DNA of 29,582 bases from DATAWZ01 sp036266975 (GCA_036266975.1 DATAWZ010000180.1:1-29582); one strand, 5' to 3'; numbered from the stretch's first letter, positions 15,085 through 22,592 are shown. A program made the numbers and translations. The notes: generated by a model not told the origin, from the sequence alone.

Positions 15085-15794
15085 CCTGGAACCTGTTCCA
15101 CGGGCGCTCGCAGCCGCCCGCCGGCCGGTCGCTGCTGGCCCACTACACGCGGCTGATCGCGCAGTGGGAATGGAGCGTGGCGCTGCTGCAGGAGGTCCCG
15201 CCGTGGTTCACCGGGCCCCTCGCCCGGGCGGCGGGAGCGCAGTCGCGGGCGGCCCTGACCTCGCGCAGCGAGCTGCCGGCCGCGCGCCGTGCGATCGGGG
15301 AACGCTGGCCCGACCTGATCAAGAGCAACGGCGGCGGGGCCAACGTGATCCTCGTGCGCGACGACGCGTTCGTCGCGCACGAGCGCGCGCGGCTGCGGCT
15401 CCTGCCCGAGCGCCGGGTGGCGCAGATCGCGCGCCTGCGCTCGGGGTTGGTCCTCGCCAACACCCACCTGAGCACCGCCGTGCCCCGGCGTGGGGGCGAC
15501 GGGCGCGACCGGGCCCGCGACGAGCTGGCGCGGCTGTGGTCGCTGGCCGGCCCCGGGCCGCTGATCCTCGGGGGCGACCTGAACCTGTTCGACCCGGTCG
15601 TCCCCGACGGCATGGGCCCGGTCGCCGCCGCCACCCACGCCGTCGACCACGTCTTCGCGGTCGGCTGCGGCGAGCTGCTGGGCACCGAGGATCCCGCGCG
15701 CGAGGTGCAGGTCGGGAGCCGGACGGTCACCCTCTCCGACCACCACGCGCTGATCGCCGAGCTCTCAGGGGTCGAGCAGACGAATTCCGCGTGA
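15072..15794 (+). CDS. Endonuclease/exonuclease/phosphatase (EEP)-fold protein
   Basis: The 240-aa protein shows the EEP series: MRVLTWNLFHG with the metal-binding Asn, WSVALLQEVPPW with the catalytic Glu, GGGANVILVRDD, GLVLANTHLS, LILGGDLNLFDP with Asp/Asn, VDHVFAVG, and LSDHHALIAEL with the final Asp-His. This set is complete and suggests an active Mg-dependent phosphodiesterase or phosphatase. It has no signal peptide, so it is cytoplasmic; the substrate is unknown. The GTG at 15072 lies within the end of the methyltransferase gene. The stop (15794) overlaps the convergent hypothetical gene by 30 bp. Confidence 0.92.
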   Translation: MRVLTWNLFHGRSQPPAGRSLLAHYTRLIAQWEWSVALLQEVPPWFTGPLARAAGAQSRAALTSRSELPAARRAIGERWPDLIKSNGGGANVILVRDDAFVAHERARLRLLPERRVAQIARLRSGLVLANTHLSTAVPRRGGDGRDRARDELARLWSLAGPGPLILGGDLNLFDPVVPDGMGPVAAATHAVDHVFAVGCGELLGTEDPAREVQVGSRTVTLSDHHALIAELSGVEQTNSA

Positions 15795-16115
15795 GCCGAA
15801 GCGAGCTCGGCTCTGGAGGTGAGCACGCCGCTCGCCGGGCCAGCGCTCGGCGTACGGCGGTCGCTTCCACACCTGCCAGGCGACGGTGCCGTAGTGCTCC
15901 CGCAGCGACGCGGTCAGGTCCCCGCGGTGCTCGCCGCAGGCGTAGCGGCGTGGCCCCAGTGGCCCGCCGCCGCCCCATACCAGCCAGCGGCCGGGCAGGA
16001 CGTTGACGTACTCGCCGAAGACGCGTTCGCCGACCTCGCCTTCGAGCGCGAGCTGCGTGGGCGCATCCGGGCGCGCTGCGCAGAACTCACACTGGAAGCG
16101 CAGCTGAACCGCCAT
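15765..16115 (-). CDS. Conserved hypothetical protein with zinc-finger-like cysteines
   Basis: The 116-aa protein starts at ATG 16115 (MAVQLRFQCEFCAARP). An N-terminal CEFC pair and a later CGEH (~71-74) look like a small zinc-binding site. Between them is EYVNVLPGRWLVWGGGGPLGPRRYACGEHRGDLTASLREHYGTVAWQVWKRPPY, which I recall as similar to hypothetical proteins from Solirubrobacterales. The frame upstream of 16115 is ignored because it is unlike the core. The 3' end runs 30 bp into the convergent EEP gene. A role in nucleic-acid binding is possible but not supported beyond the Cys/His set. Confidence 0.75.
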   Translation of the reverse strand: MAVQLRFQCEFCAARPDAPTQLALEGEVGERVFGEYVNVLPGRWLVWGGGGPLGPRRYACGEHRGDLTASLREHYGTVAWQVWKRPPYAERWPGERRAHLQSRARFGSRGIRLLDP

Positions 16116-16354
16116 CGATGGTCTGTAGCACATCGCGCACGCCCGCGCGACGGCCGGGGCCGCGGGGCCCGGGCAGCGATCTGCCCGGGCCGCAGCGGTA
16201 GCGCGCTCCCAGATCGCCGTTCCGCACCAACTGGTGCGCCTGGCCTGGCCGGGCGCTGGGAGCTCTCGCGCTCGTCCCCACACTCCTATCGGCTGTTGAC
16301 GGCGTGTTCTGAAGGGTCAGGTTTGCGGCCCGCCGGCCGCGTACGATCGGGTCA

Positions 16355-16639
16355 GTGGCGCGGGCCCTCTCCTCCGATCGCGCCGAGCGGGTCCTCGAGC
16401 GGGTGCGAAGCACGCCGCCGGGGTTCGTGCGGACCTACGGCGACGTCTCTCCCGGGGCGCCGCGCTTCGCCGGCGCGGTGCTCTCGGCGTGCCGGGACCT
16501 GTCGGTGCCCTGGCACCGGATCGTCCGCGCCGACGGCTCGCTCGCCCGCGGCGAGGGCCAGCGGGCCCTGCTCGAGGCCGAGGGCGTCCCCTTCCGCGGC
16601 GAGCGCGTGGATGTCCGCCGCGTGCGGTTGTTCGACTGA
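16355..16639 (+). CDS. Alkyltransferase-like (ATL) protein, MGMT DNA-binding domain
   Basis: The 94-aa protein is a single MGMT C-terminal-like domain: RVRSTPPGFVRTYGDVSPGAPRFAGAVLSACRDLSVPWHRIVRADGSLA. In O6-alkylguanine transferases the active site is PCHRI. Here it is PWHRI, with Trp in place of the catalytic Cys, the hallmark of ATL proteins. These bind O6-alkylguanine without repairing it and flag it for nucleotide excision repair. The Arg finger and HTH residues appear conserved. The GTG at 16355 lies seven bases after TACGAT, consistent with a leaderless transcript. Confidence 0.9.
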   Translation: MARALSSDRAERVLERVRSTPPGFVRTYGDVSPGAPRFAGAVLSACRDLSVPWHRIVRADGSLARGEGQRALLEAEGVPFRGERVDVRRVRLFD

Positions 16640-16680
16640 CGGTTCAAACGGCCAGCGCTCCACCCGCGTATGGTGGGTGC

Positions 16681-17385
16681 GTGGCGACAGATCGCTGGAG
16701 CATTGTGCGGAAGGCGATCGAGGCCGCGGTCGACGGCGCGGACGGATCGGCCATCGAGAGCGTGTGCGGCGCCGCCGTGGCGCTGCTTTCGCTCAAGGGA
16801 GCCGGGGTGTGCCTGATGGTCGACGGCGAGCTGCGCGGCTCGGTCGGCGGCCCGGATCGCGGGATCGCGCTGCTGAACGAGCTCCAGCTCACCCTCGGCG
16901 AAGGGCCGAGCCTCGACGCCTGGCGGCTGGGTGGCGCCGTGCTCGAGCCGGATCTGGCCGCCCCGGCGCTCGCGCGCTGGCCGGTCTTCTCGGTCGCCGG
17001 CGTGCGATCCGGAGTGCGGGCGGTGTTCGCCCTGCCCCTGCACCTCGGCGCGATCGCCATCGGCGTGCTCGTGCTCTACCGGGAGCGGCCCGGCGCGCTG
17101 AGCGCCGACGAGCTCGCGTATGGGCTCGTGCTCGCGGAGGTCGCCGCGCAGCTGATCCTCGCGCTGCAGGCCGTGGCCGAGCCCGACACCCTGCACGCCC
17201 TGCTTTCAGAGCAGCCGGCACACTGGGCCGAGATCCACCAGGCGACGGGCATCGTCTCGCTCCAGCTCACCGTGGCCCTGGATGAGGCGTTCGTGCGACT
17301 GCGGGCCCACGCGTTCGCCAGCGGCCGCCCGCTGCGGGAGATCGCCCGCGACGTCGTCGACCGCCGGCTGCACCTGGACGGCTAG
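16681..17385 (+). CDS. GAF-ANTAR domain regulator (first of two)
   Basis: The 234-aa protein has an N-terminal GAF-like sensor (~20-150), including ALLSLKGAGVCLMVDGELRGSVGG, GEGPSLDAWRLGGAVLEPDL, and VRAVFALPLHLGAIAIGVLVLYRERPGALS. A C-terminal ANTAR domain (~180-234) contains WAEIHQATGIVSLQLTVALDEAFVRLRAHAFASGRPLREIARDVVDRRL. ANTAR proteins bind paired RNA hairpins and prevent transcription termination. The GTG at 16681 follows TATGGT by six bases. The next gene encodes a second member of the family, so they may be partners or an inactive/active pair. Confidence 0.92.
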   Translation: MATDRWSIVRKAIEAAVDGADGSAIESVCGAAVALLSLKGAGVCLMVDGELRGSVGGPDRGIALLNELQLTLGEGPSLDAWRLGGAVLEPDLAAPALARWPVFSVAGVRSGVRAVFALPLHLGAIAIGVLVLYRERPGALSADELAYGLVLAEVAAQLILALQAVAEPDTLHALLSEQPAHWAEIHQATGIVSLQLTVALDEAFVRLRAHAFASGRPLREIARDVVDRRLHLDG

Positions 17386-17402
17386 CGCGAGAACCGAGGT
17401 GG

Positions 17403-17432
17403 TTGACAATGGCTCCAGATCCGGGCTGTAAT
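17403..17432 (+). promoter_or_regulatory. Sigma70-type promoter of the second GAF-ANTAR gene
   Basis: TTGACA (17403-17408) and TGTAAT (17427-17432) are separated by 18 bp. The start codon at 17456 follows after a short leader containing GGAG. This is the most canonical promoter in the window, and differs from the leaderless type seen elsewhere. Confidence 0.7.
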
Positions 17433-17455
17433 GGCCGACGATCGGAGATGAGCAC

Positions 17456-18205
17456 ATGACCCGCGAAGAGCGCATCGTGGCGACCTTCGTCGAGCTCGCC
17501 GATGCGATCGTTGACGACTTCGACGTTGTCGAGTTCCTGCACCACCTCGCCGAGCGCTGCGTAGAGCTCCTGGACTGCTCGGAGGCGGGCCTGCTGCTCG
17601 CCGACGCGGCCGGCGCGCTGCGGGTGATGGCCTCCTCCAGCGAGCGCGCCGACGCGCTGGACCTGCTGCGGGCGCAGGCCGAGGAGGGGCCCGGTTTCGA
17701 GTGCCATCGACGCGGCACACCGGTCCTCAGCGAGGATCTGCTCGCAGACCACGCCCGCTGGCCAGCGTTCACCTCCGTGGCGGTGGAGAGGGGATTCCGG
17801 TCGGTGCACGCCGTTCCGATGCGGGTCCGCGGCGAAGCCGCGGGGGCGCTGAACCTGTTCCGGGTGGTGACCGGCCGGATCGACGAGCGCGACCTGCCGC
17901 TCGCGCAGGGCATGGCCGACCTCGCCGCGATCGCGCTGCTGCAGGAGCGCGCCGCCTGCGAGTCCCGCCACGTCGTGCAGCAACTGCAGGACGCCCTCAA
18001 CAGCCGCGTGATCATCGAGCAGGCGAAGGGCATCCTCTCCGAACGCGCCCACATCGGCGTGGACGACGCATTCGCACGCCTGCGGGCCTACGCGCGGCGC
18101 CACAATCGCCGTCTCGGGGACATCGCCCGCGACCTCGTCGCGGGCCGTCTCGACGCATCGAGCGTGGACGCGTCGACGTCCAGCACCGGTCGCCCGCGGA
18201 ATTAG
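17456..18205 (+). CDS. GAF-ANTAR domain regulator (second of two)
   Basis: The 249-aa protein has a GAF domain (~15-165) with VVEFLHHLAERCVELLDCSEAGLLLADAAGALRVMASSSERADALDLLRAQAEEGPGFECHRRGTPV, then RSVHAVPMRVRGEAAGALNLFRV. The ANTAR domain (~180-235) reads LQDALNSRVIIEQAKGILSERAHIGVDDAFARLRAYARRHNRRLGDIARDLV, the classical form with the EQAKG motif. Signals bound by GAF are unknown. The gene has its own promoter (17403-17432). It lies upstream of the desaturase, whose leader is structured, so that leader is a natural candidate target. Confidence 0.95.
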   Translation: MTREERIVATFVELADAIVDDFDVVEFLHHLAERCVELLDCSEAGLLLADAAGALRVMASSSERADALDLLRAQAEEGPGFECHRRGTPVLSEDLLADHARWPAFTSVAVERGFRSVHAVPMRVRGEAAGALNLFRVVTGRIDERDLPLAQGMADLAAIALLQERAACESRHVVQQLQDALNSRVIIEQAKGILSERAHIGVDDAFARLRAYARRHNRRLGDIARDLVAGRLDASSVDASTSSTGRPRN

Positions 18206-18231
18206 CGGCGCGGGTCGCTCCGTCAGGCGGC

Positions 18232-18237
18232 TACAAT
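18232..18237 (+). promoter_or_regulatory. -10-like box TACAAT upstream of the desaturase leader
   Basis: TACAAT lies 66 bp before the leader ORF start (18304) in the spacer after the ANTAR gene. No clear -35 is seen. If used, transcription would begin near 18244 and the mRNA would carry the two hairpins at 18259-18278 and 18323-18343. Confidence 0.4.
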
Positions 18238-18258
18238 CCAGGTGCGTCGCTCCAGACC

Positions 18259-18278
18259 CCGGTGACGTGTTCCACCGG
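18259..18278 (+). other. Hairpin in the desaturase leader
   Basis: CCGGTG (18259-18264) pairs with CACCGG (18273-18278) around an eight-base loop. It lies upstream of the leader ORF and is one of two hairpins in the 5' region. It has no T tract. A regulatory role is inferred. Confidence 0.45.
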
Positions 18279-18303
18279 CGAGCTAATACAGGAGCGCAAA
18301 CGC

Positions 18304-18402
18304 ATGAGCGCACGAATGTCATGCGGTGGCCATAGGCCGTCGCAGAGCCGCAACGGACGTGAGCACCGAGTTCAGGACGCGCGCGGGCGCGTACGTTCGT
18401 GA
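18304..18402 (+). CDS. 32-aa leader ORF overlapping the desaturase start
   Basis: ATG at 18304 has a good AGGAG ribosome site (18290-18294) nine bases upstream. It encodes MSARMSCGGHRPSQSRNGRE plus 12 residues and stops at TGA 18400-18402. That TGA overlaps the desaturase GTG (18399-18401) as GTGA. This arrangement would couple desaturase translation to the leader. The peptide is basic and matches nothing recognised. A perfect-plus-wobble hairpin lies inside it (18323-18343). It may be a regulatory uORF, or merely a chance ORF if the desaturase has its own ribosome site, which is not obvious. Confidence 0.45.
   Translation: MSARMSCGGHRPSQSRNGREHRVQDARGRVRS
18323..18343 (+). other. Strong hairpin inside the leader ORF
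   Basis: GCGGTGGCC (18323-18331) pairs with GGCCGTCGC (18335-18343) around an ATA loop, with seven Watson-Crick and two G-U pairs. It lies 55 bp upstream of the desaturase GTG and could act as an attenuator or control ribosome movement. Confidence 0.55.
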
Positions 18403-19460
18403 CGACCGCCGCAGCGCCGACAGACGTCGACGCGGGACCGGCGCTGACCGACTGGCGCGCCGCGCTGGCGCCCTACGCCAAGCCGCACCTCGGACGCAGC
18501 GCGATCGACGTCGCCACGTCGTGCGTTCCCTACCTGGCGCTCTCGTTCCTGATGTACCTCGCGCTGCGCACCTCGGTGCTGCTGACGCTCGTCCTTGCGA
18601 TTCCGGCAGCCGGGTTCCTCGTGCGCACCTTCATCCTCTTCCATGACTGCTCGCACGGCTCGCTCCTGCCCTCGCGGCGCGCCAACGCCGCGCTGGGGGC
18701 GTTCCTGGGCCTGTTCGTGCTCTCGCCATTCCGGCGCTGGCGCCACGACCACGCTGTCCATCACGCGAGCGCCGGCGACCTCGAGCGGCGCGGCGTGGGA
18801 GACGTCATCACGCTCACGGTCCGCGAGTACCAGGCGCGCTCGCCGCGCGGACGGCTCGGATATCGCCTCATCCGCAACCCGCTGGTGATGTTCGGGCTCG
18901 GCCCGGTGATTGCGATGATCGTCGGACCGCGCCTGCCGTCCCGCTCGGCGCGGCCGCACCTGCGCAACAGCGTGCTCAAGACCGACGTGGCGCTGGCCCT
19001 CGTCGTCGGCTTGCTGTGCTGGCTGATGGGCTGGAGCAGCTTCCTGCTCGTCTGGGGACCGGCGGCGATGCTCGCCGGCTCGACGGGGATCTGGCTGTTC
19101 TACGTGCAGCACCAGTTCGAGGACGCGTACTGGCAGAGGCCCGACCAGTGGTGCTTCACCGACGCCGCGCTGCGCGGCAGCTCCTACCTGCGCCTGCCCC
19201 AGCCGCTGCAGTTCTTCACCGGCAACATCGGCCTGCACCACGTCCACCACCTGAACGCGCGGATCCCCAACTACAACCTGCAGCGCGCGCACGACGAGAA
19301 CCCGGGACTCCGCGAGGTCCCGACGCTCTCTCTGTGGGACGGGCTGCGCGCAGTACGGCTGAAGCTATGGGACGAGGACAGCCACCGGCTGATCACGTTC
19401 GCGCAGGCACGCGCCGCGATGGCCACGCGGCCGCTTGCGGCGGTCCCGTCGTCCGTGTAG
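18399..19460 (+). CDS. Membrane fatty-acid desaturase
   Basis: The 353-aa protein has the three His boxes of acyl-lipid desaturases: HDCSH at residues 82-86, HDHAVHH at 116-122 (as RHDHAVHH), and HHVHH at 280-284. These bind the di-iron centre. Hydrophobic segments flank them: YLALSFLMYLALRTSVLLTLVLAIPAAGFLV, VALALVVGLLCWLMGWSSFLLVWGPAAMLAG. It introduces a double bond into membrane lipid acyl chains using O2 and reductant, possibly from a ferredoxin or similar donor. Position specificity (delta-9 or delta-12/omega-6 type) cannot be set from the sequence alone. The GTG start at 18399 overlaps a leader ORF stop. Confidence 0.95.
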   Translation: MTTAAAPTDVDAGPALTDWRAALAPYAKPHLGRSAIDVATSCVPYLALSFLMYLALRTSVLLTLVLAIPAAGFLVRTFILFHDCSHGSLLPSRRANAALGAFLGLFVLSPFRRWRHDHAVHHASAGDLERRGVGDVITLTVREYQARSPRGRLGYRLIRNPLVMFGLGPVIAMIVGPRLPSRSARPHLRNSVLKTDVALALVVGLLCWLMGWSSFLLVWGPAAMLAGSTGIWLFYVQHQFEDAYWQRPDQWCFTDAALRGSSYLRLPQPLQFFTGNIGLHHVHHLNARIPNYNLQRAHDENPGLREVPTLSLWDGLRAVRLKLWDEDSHRLITFAQARAAMATRPLAAVPSSV

Positions 19461-19472
19461 CGCTGCCTGTGG

Positions 19473-20432
19473 CTACGGCGGCCCGCCCAGACCGGGGCCG
19501 CCGGTCGACAGCCCCGAGCTGGTCGGCGTGCCGTGGAAGCAGGCGACCGTGTACGGGTACTCGAGCGTGGCCACGTAGTGGTAGACGCGGGTCAGCCGCC
19601 CGTCCCAGGGCACCAGGCTCGTCGTGCCGTGGCAGGCGTCCAATGAGGTGTTGGTCGGCATCACGCCGTGGGCGTTCTTGACGACGTAGATGCCGTAGCC
19701 GTCCAGCGCGTAGCCGACGAGCGTCGCCCTGCCGTTCGGGGCGCGGTCGTAGATGCAGGGCGGGACCTCGTGGTGGTGGTAGAGGTCGGACATGTCCGGA
19801 TGCCCGCCGCACGCGTCGAGGATCTCGTGCGCGCCGGCGTCGCGGCCCTCGCCGTCGAGCGCGTTGAACAGCACCACGCCGTCGTCGAGCACGCCGATAG
19901 GCCCGCCGCCGGTGCACGAGGGCGCGCGTGCGGCATGGGGGTGCAGGGGCAGGCTCCAGTGCAGCTCATGAGCCTCGATGCGGTTGGGGTTCATGTCGTA
20001 CTGGTAGGCCGGATCGCTCGACCGGATCGGGAAGACGCCGGTGGCGTGGTCGATCGGCAGATCGTCGAAGCGGATCACGCGCCGTGAGCCCTTGACCTGC
20101 ACCACGTAGGAAGCGGTCGGCCAGCTGACCGCGCCGCCGACGTGGATCTTGCTCAGCGAGTCCCAGGTGTGGGTCTGGGTGTCGATCCAGGGCCCGTCTC
20201 CGGTCGCGCCGCCGGTGGGCGGGAAGCTCGTCATGCAGGAGTCGACGTAGCCGACCTTCGGCGTGCTGCTGACGTAGCCGTCGCCCAGCGGGAGCGCGGC
20301 GAGGTCGATCGGGCCCGGGGCGGTGGGGGTCGTCGCGTAGGTCGGGCTCGACGCGCTGGCGCCGCAGGCCGCGCCGACCCCGAGCACCAGGGCGCCGATG
20401 GCGATCGGCCCGGCCCGGCCGATCCGGCTCAC
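19473..20432 (-). CDS. Secreted YHYH-domain protein
   Basis: The 319-aa protein has a hydrophobic N-terminus ending in GVGAACGAS, a possible but weak lipobox. The rest is a YHYH-domain protein: DGPWIDTQTHTWDSLSKIHVGGAVSWP, RIEAHELHWSLPLHPHA, GVLDDGVVLFNALDGEGRDAGAHEILDACGGHPDMSDLYHHHEVPPCIYD, GYALDGYGIYV, and VYHYVATLEYPYTVACFHG. Many His, Asp and Cys suggest metal binding outside the cell. The domain's biochemical role is not established. The GTG at 20432 begins two bases after the serpin stop, so the two genes form an operon. Confidence 0.88.
   Translation of the reverse strand: MSRIGRAGPIAIGALVLGVGAACGASASSPTYATTPTAPGPIDLAALPLGDGYVSSTPKVGYVDSCMTSFPPTGGATGDGPWIDTQTHTWDSLSKIHVGGAVSWPTASYVVQVKGSRRVIRFDDLPIDHATGVFPIRSSDPAYQYDMNPNRIEAHELHWSLPLHPHAARAPSCTGGGPIGVLDDGVVLFNALDGEGRDAGAHEILDACGGHPDMSDLYHHHEVPPCIYDRAPNGRATLVGYALDGYGIYVVKNAHGVMPTNTSLDACHGTTSLVPWDGRLTRVYHYVATLEYPYTVACFHGTPTSSGLSTGGPGLGGPP
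19476..19503 (+). terminator. Possible hairpin terminator for the desaturase
   Basis: CGGCGGCCC (19476-19484) pairs with GGGCCGCCG (19495-19503). It begins 15 bp after the desaturase stop but lies within the end of the convergent YHYH gene. Its role as terminator is uncertain because the GC-rich Gly-Pro codons alone could create it. Confidence 0.35.
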
Positions 20433-20434
20433 GC

Positions 20435-21688
20435 TCAGGACGCGGGCGCGGTGGCCGGGTCGCTGACGCGCCCGGCGAAGAGGACCGCCCCGGTCGTGTC
20501 GTCGCGCAGGAAGAACAGGAACGGCCGGTTGGCGTCGAAGGCAACCGGGTGCTGCGGCACGGCGATGGCCGTCGGCTCGATCGTCACCACGGTGGAGGCG
20601 GCCGCGATCGTGCCGTGCTCGTCGATGGTGAAGTCGGCGGCGTGGACGACCTCGCCGATCTTCAGTTTCGGCGGGGGAGCGTGGATGCCCGAGAAGTTCG
20701 CGGCGTCGGAGAAGGCGAGCGTCATGCCCAGGGCCTGCAGCGTGGAGTTGAGCATCGCCTGGTAGCTGAGGTGAAAGCGCGGCAGGCTGAGCTGCACGCT
20801 CGCGCCGCGGGCCCCGTGGGCGATCGCCGCGAGCTTCCCGGCGGTCAGCGAGGACTGCAGCCGGCCGATGCTCTGCCCGACCGGGAGCACGACCATGAGC
20901 GAGAGGGTCGAGCTGCGGTAGGGAAGCTCCACGGCGGCGTAGCCGGAGCCGCTGCTGTAGGGCAGCTCGTCGGTCTCCTTCATGAAGGGAACGCTGACCG
21001 TGCCCGTCGGCGCGTGAAAGGAGGCGCTCGCGGTCGCCGAGTCCGAGAACGGGTTCGCCCACGCCGCCTTCAGGTAGATCGCGTTGACCAGCGCGAGCAC
21101 GGTGCCCGCGGGCACGCTGCCGATCACCTTGGGGATTACCCCCTGGGTGTGCTGGTCGACGTAGCCGTTGATCGCCGCGACCGCCGCCGGGGCGTTGCCG
21201 CTGAAGTCGACGGTCTGGGGCGCGGCGCCGAACGCGCGCTGCAGCGTCCCGGTGAAGGACGAGGAGAGGGCGAAGCCCTGCTGTAGGAACAGGGCGTTGG
21301 CCAGGTCGAGGGTCGGCGCCTGCGGATCGCTGTTCGCGGCGCCCTGCTGCTCGGCCGAGATGGCGTGCTGCAGGCGCCCGACGGCGGTGAAGGCGCTCGG
21401 CGAGGAGAGCGCGAGCGTCCGCGCGATCCCGGTCGCGGTGGCACCGCGCGCCCCGGTCCCGGCCATCGCCACCGCGGTGGCGATGCTGTCCGGCGAGAAG
21501 ACGACGTTGCCCGAGCCGCCCAGGCGGCCGAGCAGCTTCAGCCCGAGCGTCGCGGTCGCGGTGGCCGGCGAGGCGGACGTCGCCGGCGCCGGGGGCTTGT
21601 GTGGCCGCGAGCGCGCGGAGGTCGTCGTGGCCAGGACCAGGGCGACCGTCGCCAAGACGGCCGCGGCGAGCACAAGCGGGCGCGGCAC
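20435..21688 (-). CDS. Serpin-family serine protease inhibitor
   Basis: The 417-aa protein has an N-terminal signal or anchor (LVLAAAVLATVALVLATTT), then a full serpin fold: NVVFSPDSIATAVAMAGTGARGATATGIARTL, LDLANALFLQQGF, VLALVNAIYLKAAWANPF, YAAVELPYRSSTLSLMVVLPVG, and LSLPRFHLSY. The reactive loop is DEHGTIAAASTVVTIEPTAIA, then PQHPVAFDANRPFLFFLRDDTTGAVLFAGRVSDP. The small-residue hinge (GTIAAAST) is what inhibitory serpins need. Aligning the P17 Glu with antitrypsin puts Thr-Ala at P1-P1' after Pro at P2. This is a prediction. The GTG at 21688 follows TACGTT by six bases. It is coupled to the YHYH gene. Confidence 0.95.
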   Translation of the reverse strand: MPRPLVLAAAVLATVALVLATTTSARSRPHKPPAPATSASPATATATLGLKLLGRLGGSGNVVFSPDSIATAVAMAGTGARGATATGIARTLALSSPSAFTAVGRLQHAISAEQQGAANSDPQAPTLDLANALFLQQGFALSSSFTGTLQRAFGAAPQTVDFSGNAPAAVAAINGYVDQHTQGVIPKVIGSVPAGTVLALVNAIYLKAAWANPFSDSATASASFHAPTGTVSVPFMKETDELPYSSGSGYAAVELPYRSSTLSLMVVLPVGQSIGRLQSSLTAGKLAAIAHGARGASVQLSLPRFHLSYQAMLNSTLQALGMTLAFSDAANFSGIHAPPPKLKIGEVVHAADFTIDEHGTIAAASTVVTIEPTAIAVPQHPVAFDANRPFLFFLRDDTTGAVLFAGRVSDPATAPAS

Positions 21689-21707
21689 GCCCTCAACGTA
21701 GCAACCG

Positions 21708-22592
21708 CTACAACCCGGCGGGGTGGCGCACCGCGTAGCCGGCGGTGGGCACGAGCGCCGACTGCCAGCGCGAGGCGACCGCGTCGTCCAGCCCGCCGGT
21801 GTCGAAGCGCAGGCCGGCGATGATCATCCAGGTGTGCTGGGCGTTGGCGTAGATCGTGACCCAGCGCCCGACGCCGGCGTCGCCCCAGCTCGCGAGCGCG
21901 CCGGAGACGAGCGGGCTGTCGAGCAGGCCGGCGGCGTGCAGTACGTAGGAGACCGACCCCGAGCAATCATAGCCGCCGGGCGAGGTCCAGCTCTGGTGTC
22001 CGCCGCCGTACAGGTATGGGGTCGTGGCGATCTGGTTTCCGGCGGCGACCATCGCCTGCACCGCGGCCGGCGCGGCGGTCGAGATCGAGGCCAGGCCCGT
22101 GGGGCTCAGGGTCGCGGCGATCGGAGGCGCGGCGGGAATGGTCGGGTCGGTCGGGCTCGTCGGGTTGGCGCTCTGCGGCGCGGTCGCGGCCGCAGTGGTC
22201 GTGCCGGCCTGGGCGCCTCCGGTGGCGCGCGGATCGACCGGTGCGGACGCCGGCGGCGGCGTGCTCGCGCTGGCGCCGCCGGTCTCGAGCTGGGTCACCC
22301 CGGCGCGGATGGCCGCCACGAGCGTCCGGCTGACGACCCCCGTGACGCGCAGGCCGGTGCCGCGCTGCACCCAGCGCACGCAGTGGTAGGTGGCCGGCCC
22401 GAAGTCGCCGTCGTGCTGCAGGTGGCAGCCGGCCTGGTTGAGCAGTCGCTGCAGGCCGCGCACGTCCGAGCCGCGGTCGCCCAGCACCAGGGTGCGCGAG
22501 CCGAGCGCGTGCGTCGCCGCGGCAGCGGGAGCGGCACCTGCGGCGAACGAACCCGCGAGGGCGAGCGAAGTGATGGCTGCGCGAGAAGGCAT
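21708..22592 (-). CDS. Peptidoglycan-binding and NlpC/P60-like cell-wall hydrolase
   Basis: From ATG 22592 the product is 294 aa. A signal peptide (ITSLALAGSFAAGAAPAAAA) is followed by a PG-binding-1 domain at ~30-90: LVLGDRGSDVRGLQRLLNQAGCHLQHDGDFGPATYHCVRWVQRGTGL. A Thr/Pro/Ala-rich linker leads to a C-terminal NlpC/P60-like domain: TPYLYGGGHQSWTSPGGYDCSGSVSYVLHAAGLL, with the catalytic Cys in DCSGSVSY, and WVTIYANAQHTWMIIAGLRFD with the His. It would cleave or remodel peptidoglycan outside the membrane. AGGGA precedes the ATG; a longer frame to 22682 adds a non-signal-like head. Divergent from SCO1. Confidence 0.88.
   Translation of the reverse strand: MPSRAAITSLALAGSFAAGAAPAAAATHALGSRTLVLGDRGSDVRGLQRLLNQAGCHLQHDGDFGPATYHCVRWVQRGTGLRVTGVVSRTLVAAIRAGVTQLETGGASASTPPPASAPVDPRATGGAQAGTTTAAATAPQSANPTSPTDPTIPAAPPIAATLSPTGLASISTAAPAAVQAMVAAGNQIATTPYLYGGGHQSWTSPGGYDCSGSVSYVLHAAGLLDSPLVSGALASWGDAGVGRWVTIYANAQHTWMIIAGLRFDTGGLDDAVASRWQSALVPTAGYAVRHPAGL

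Noticed and set aside
18259..18278. ANTAR target with hexanucleotide loop
   Set aside because: The hairpin loop is eight bases and lacks the A1/G4 hexaloop pattern; only one such hairpin precedes the leader ORF.
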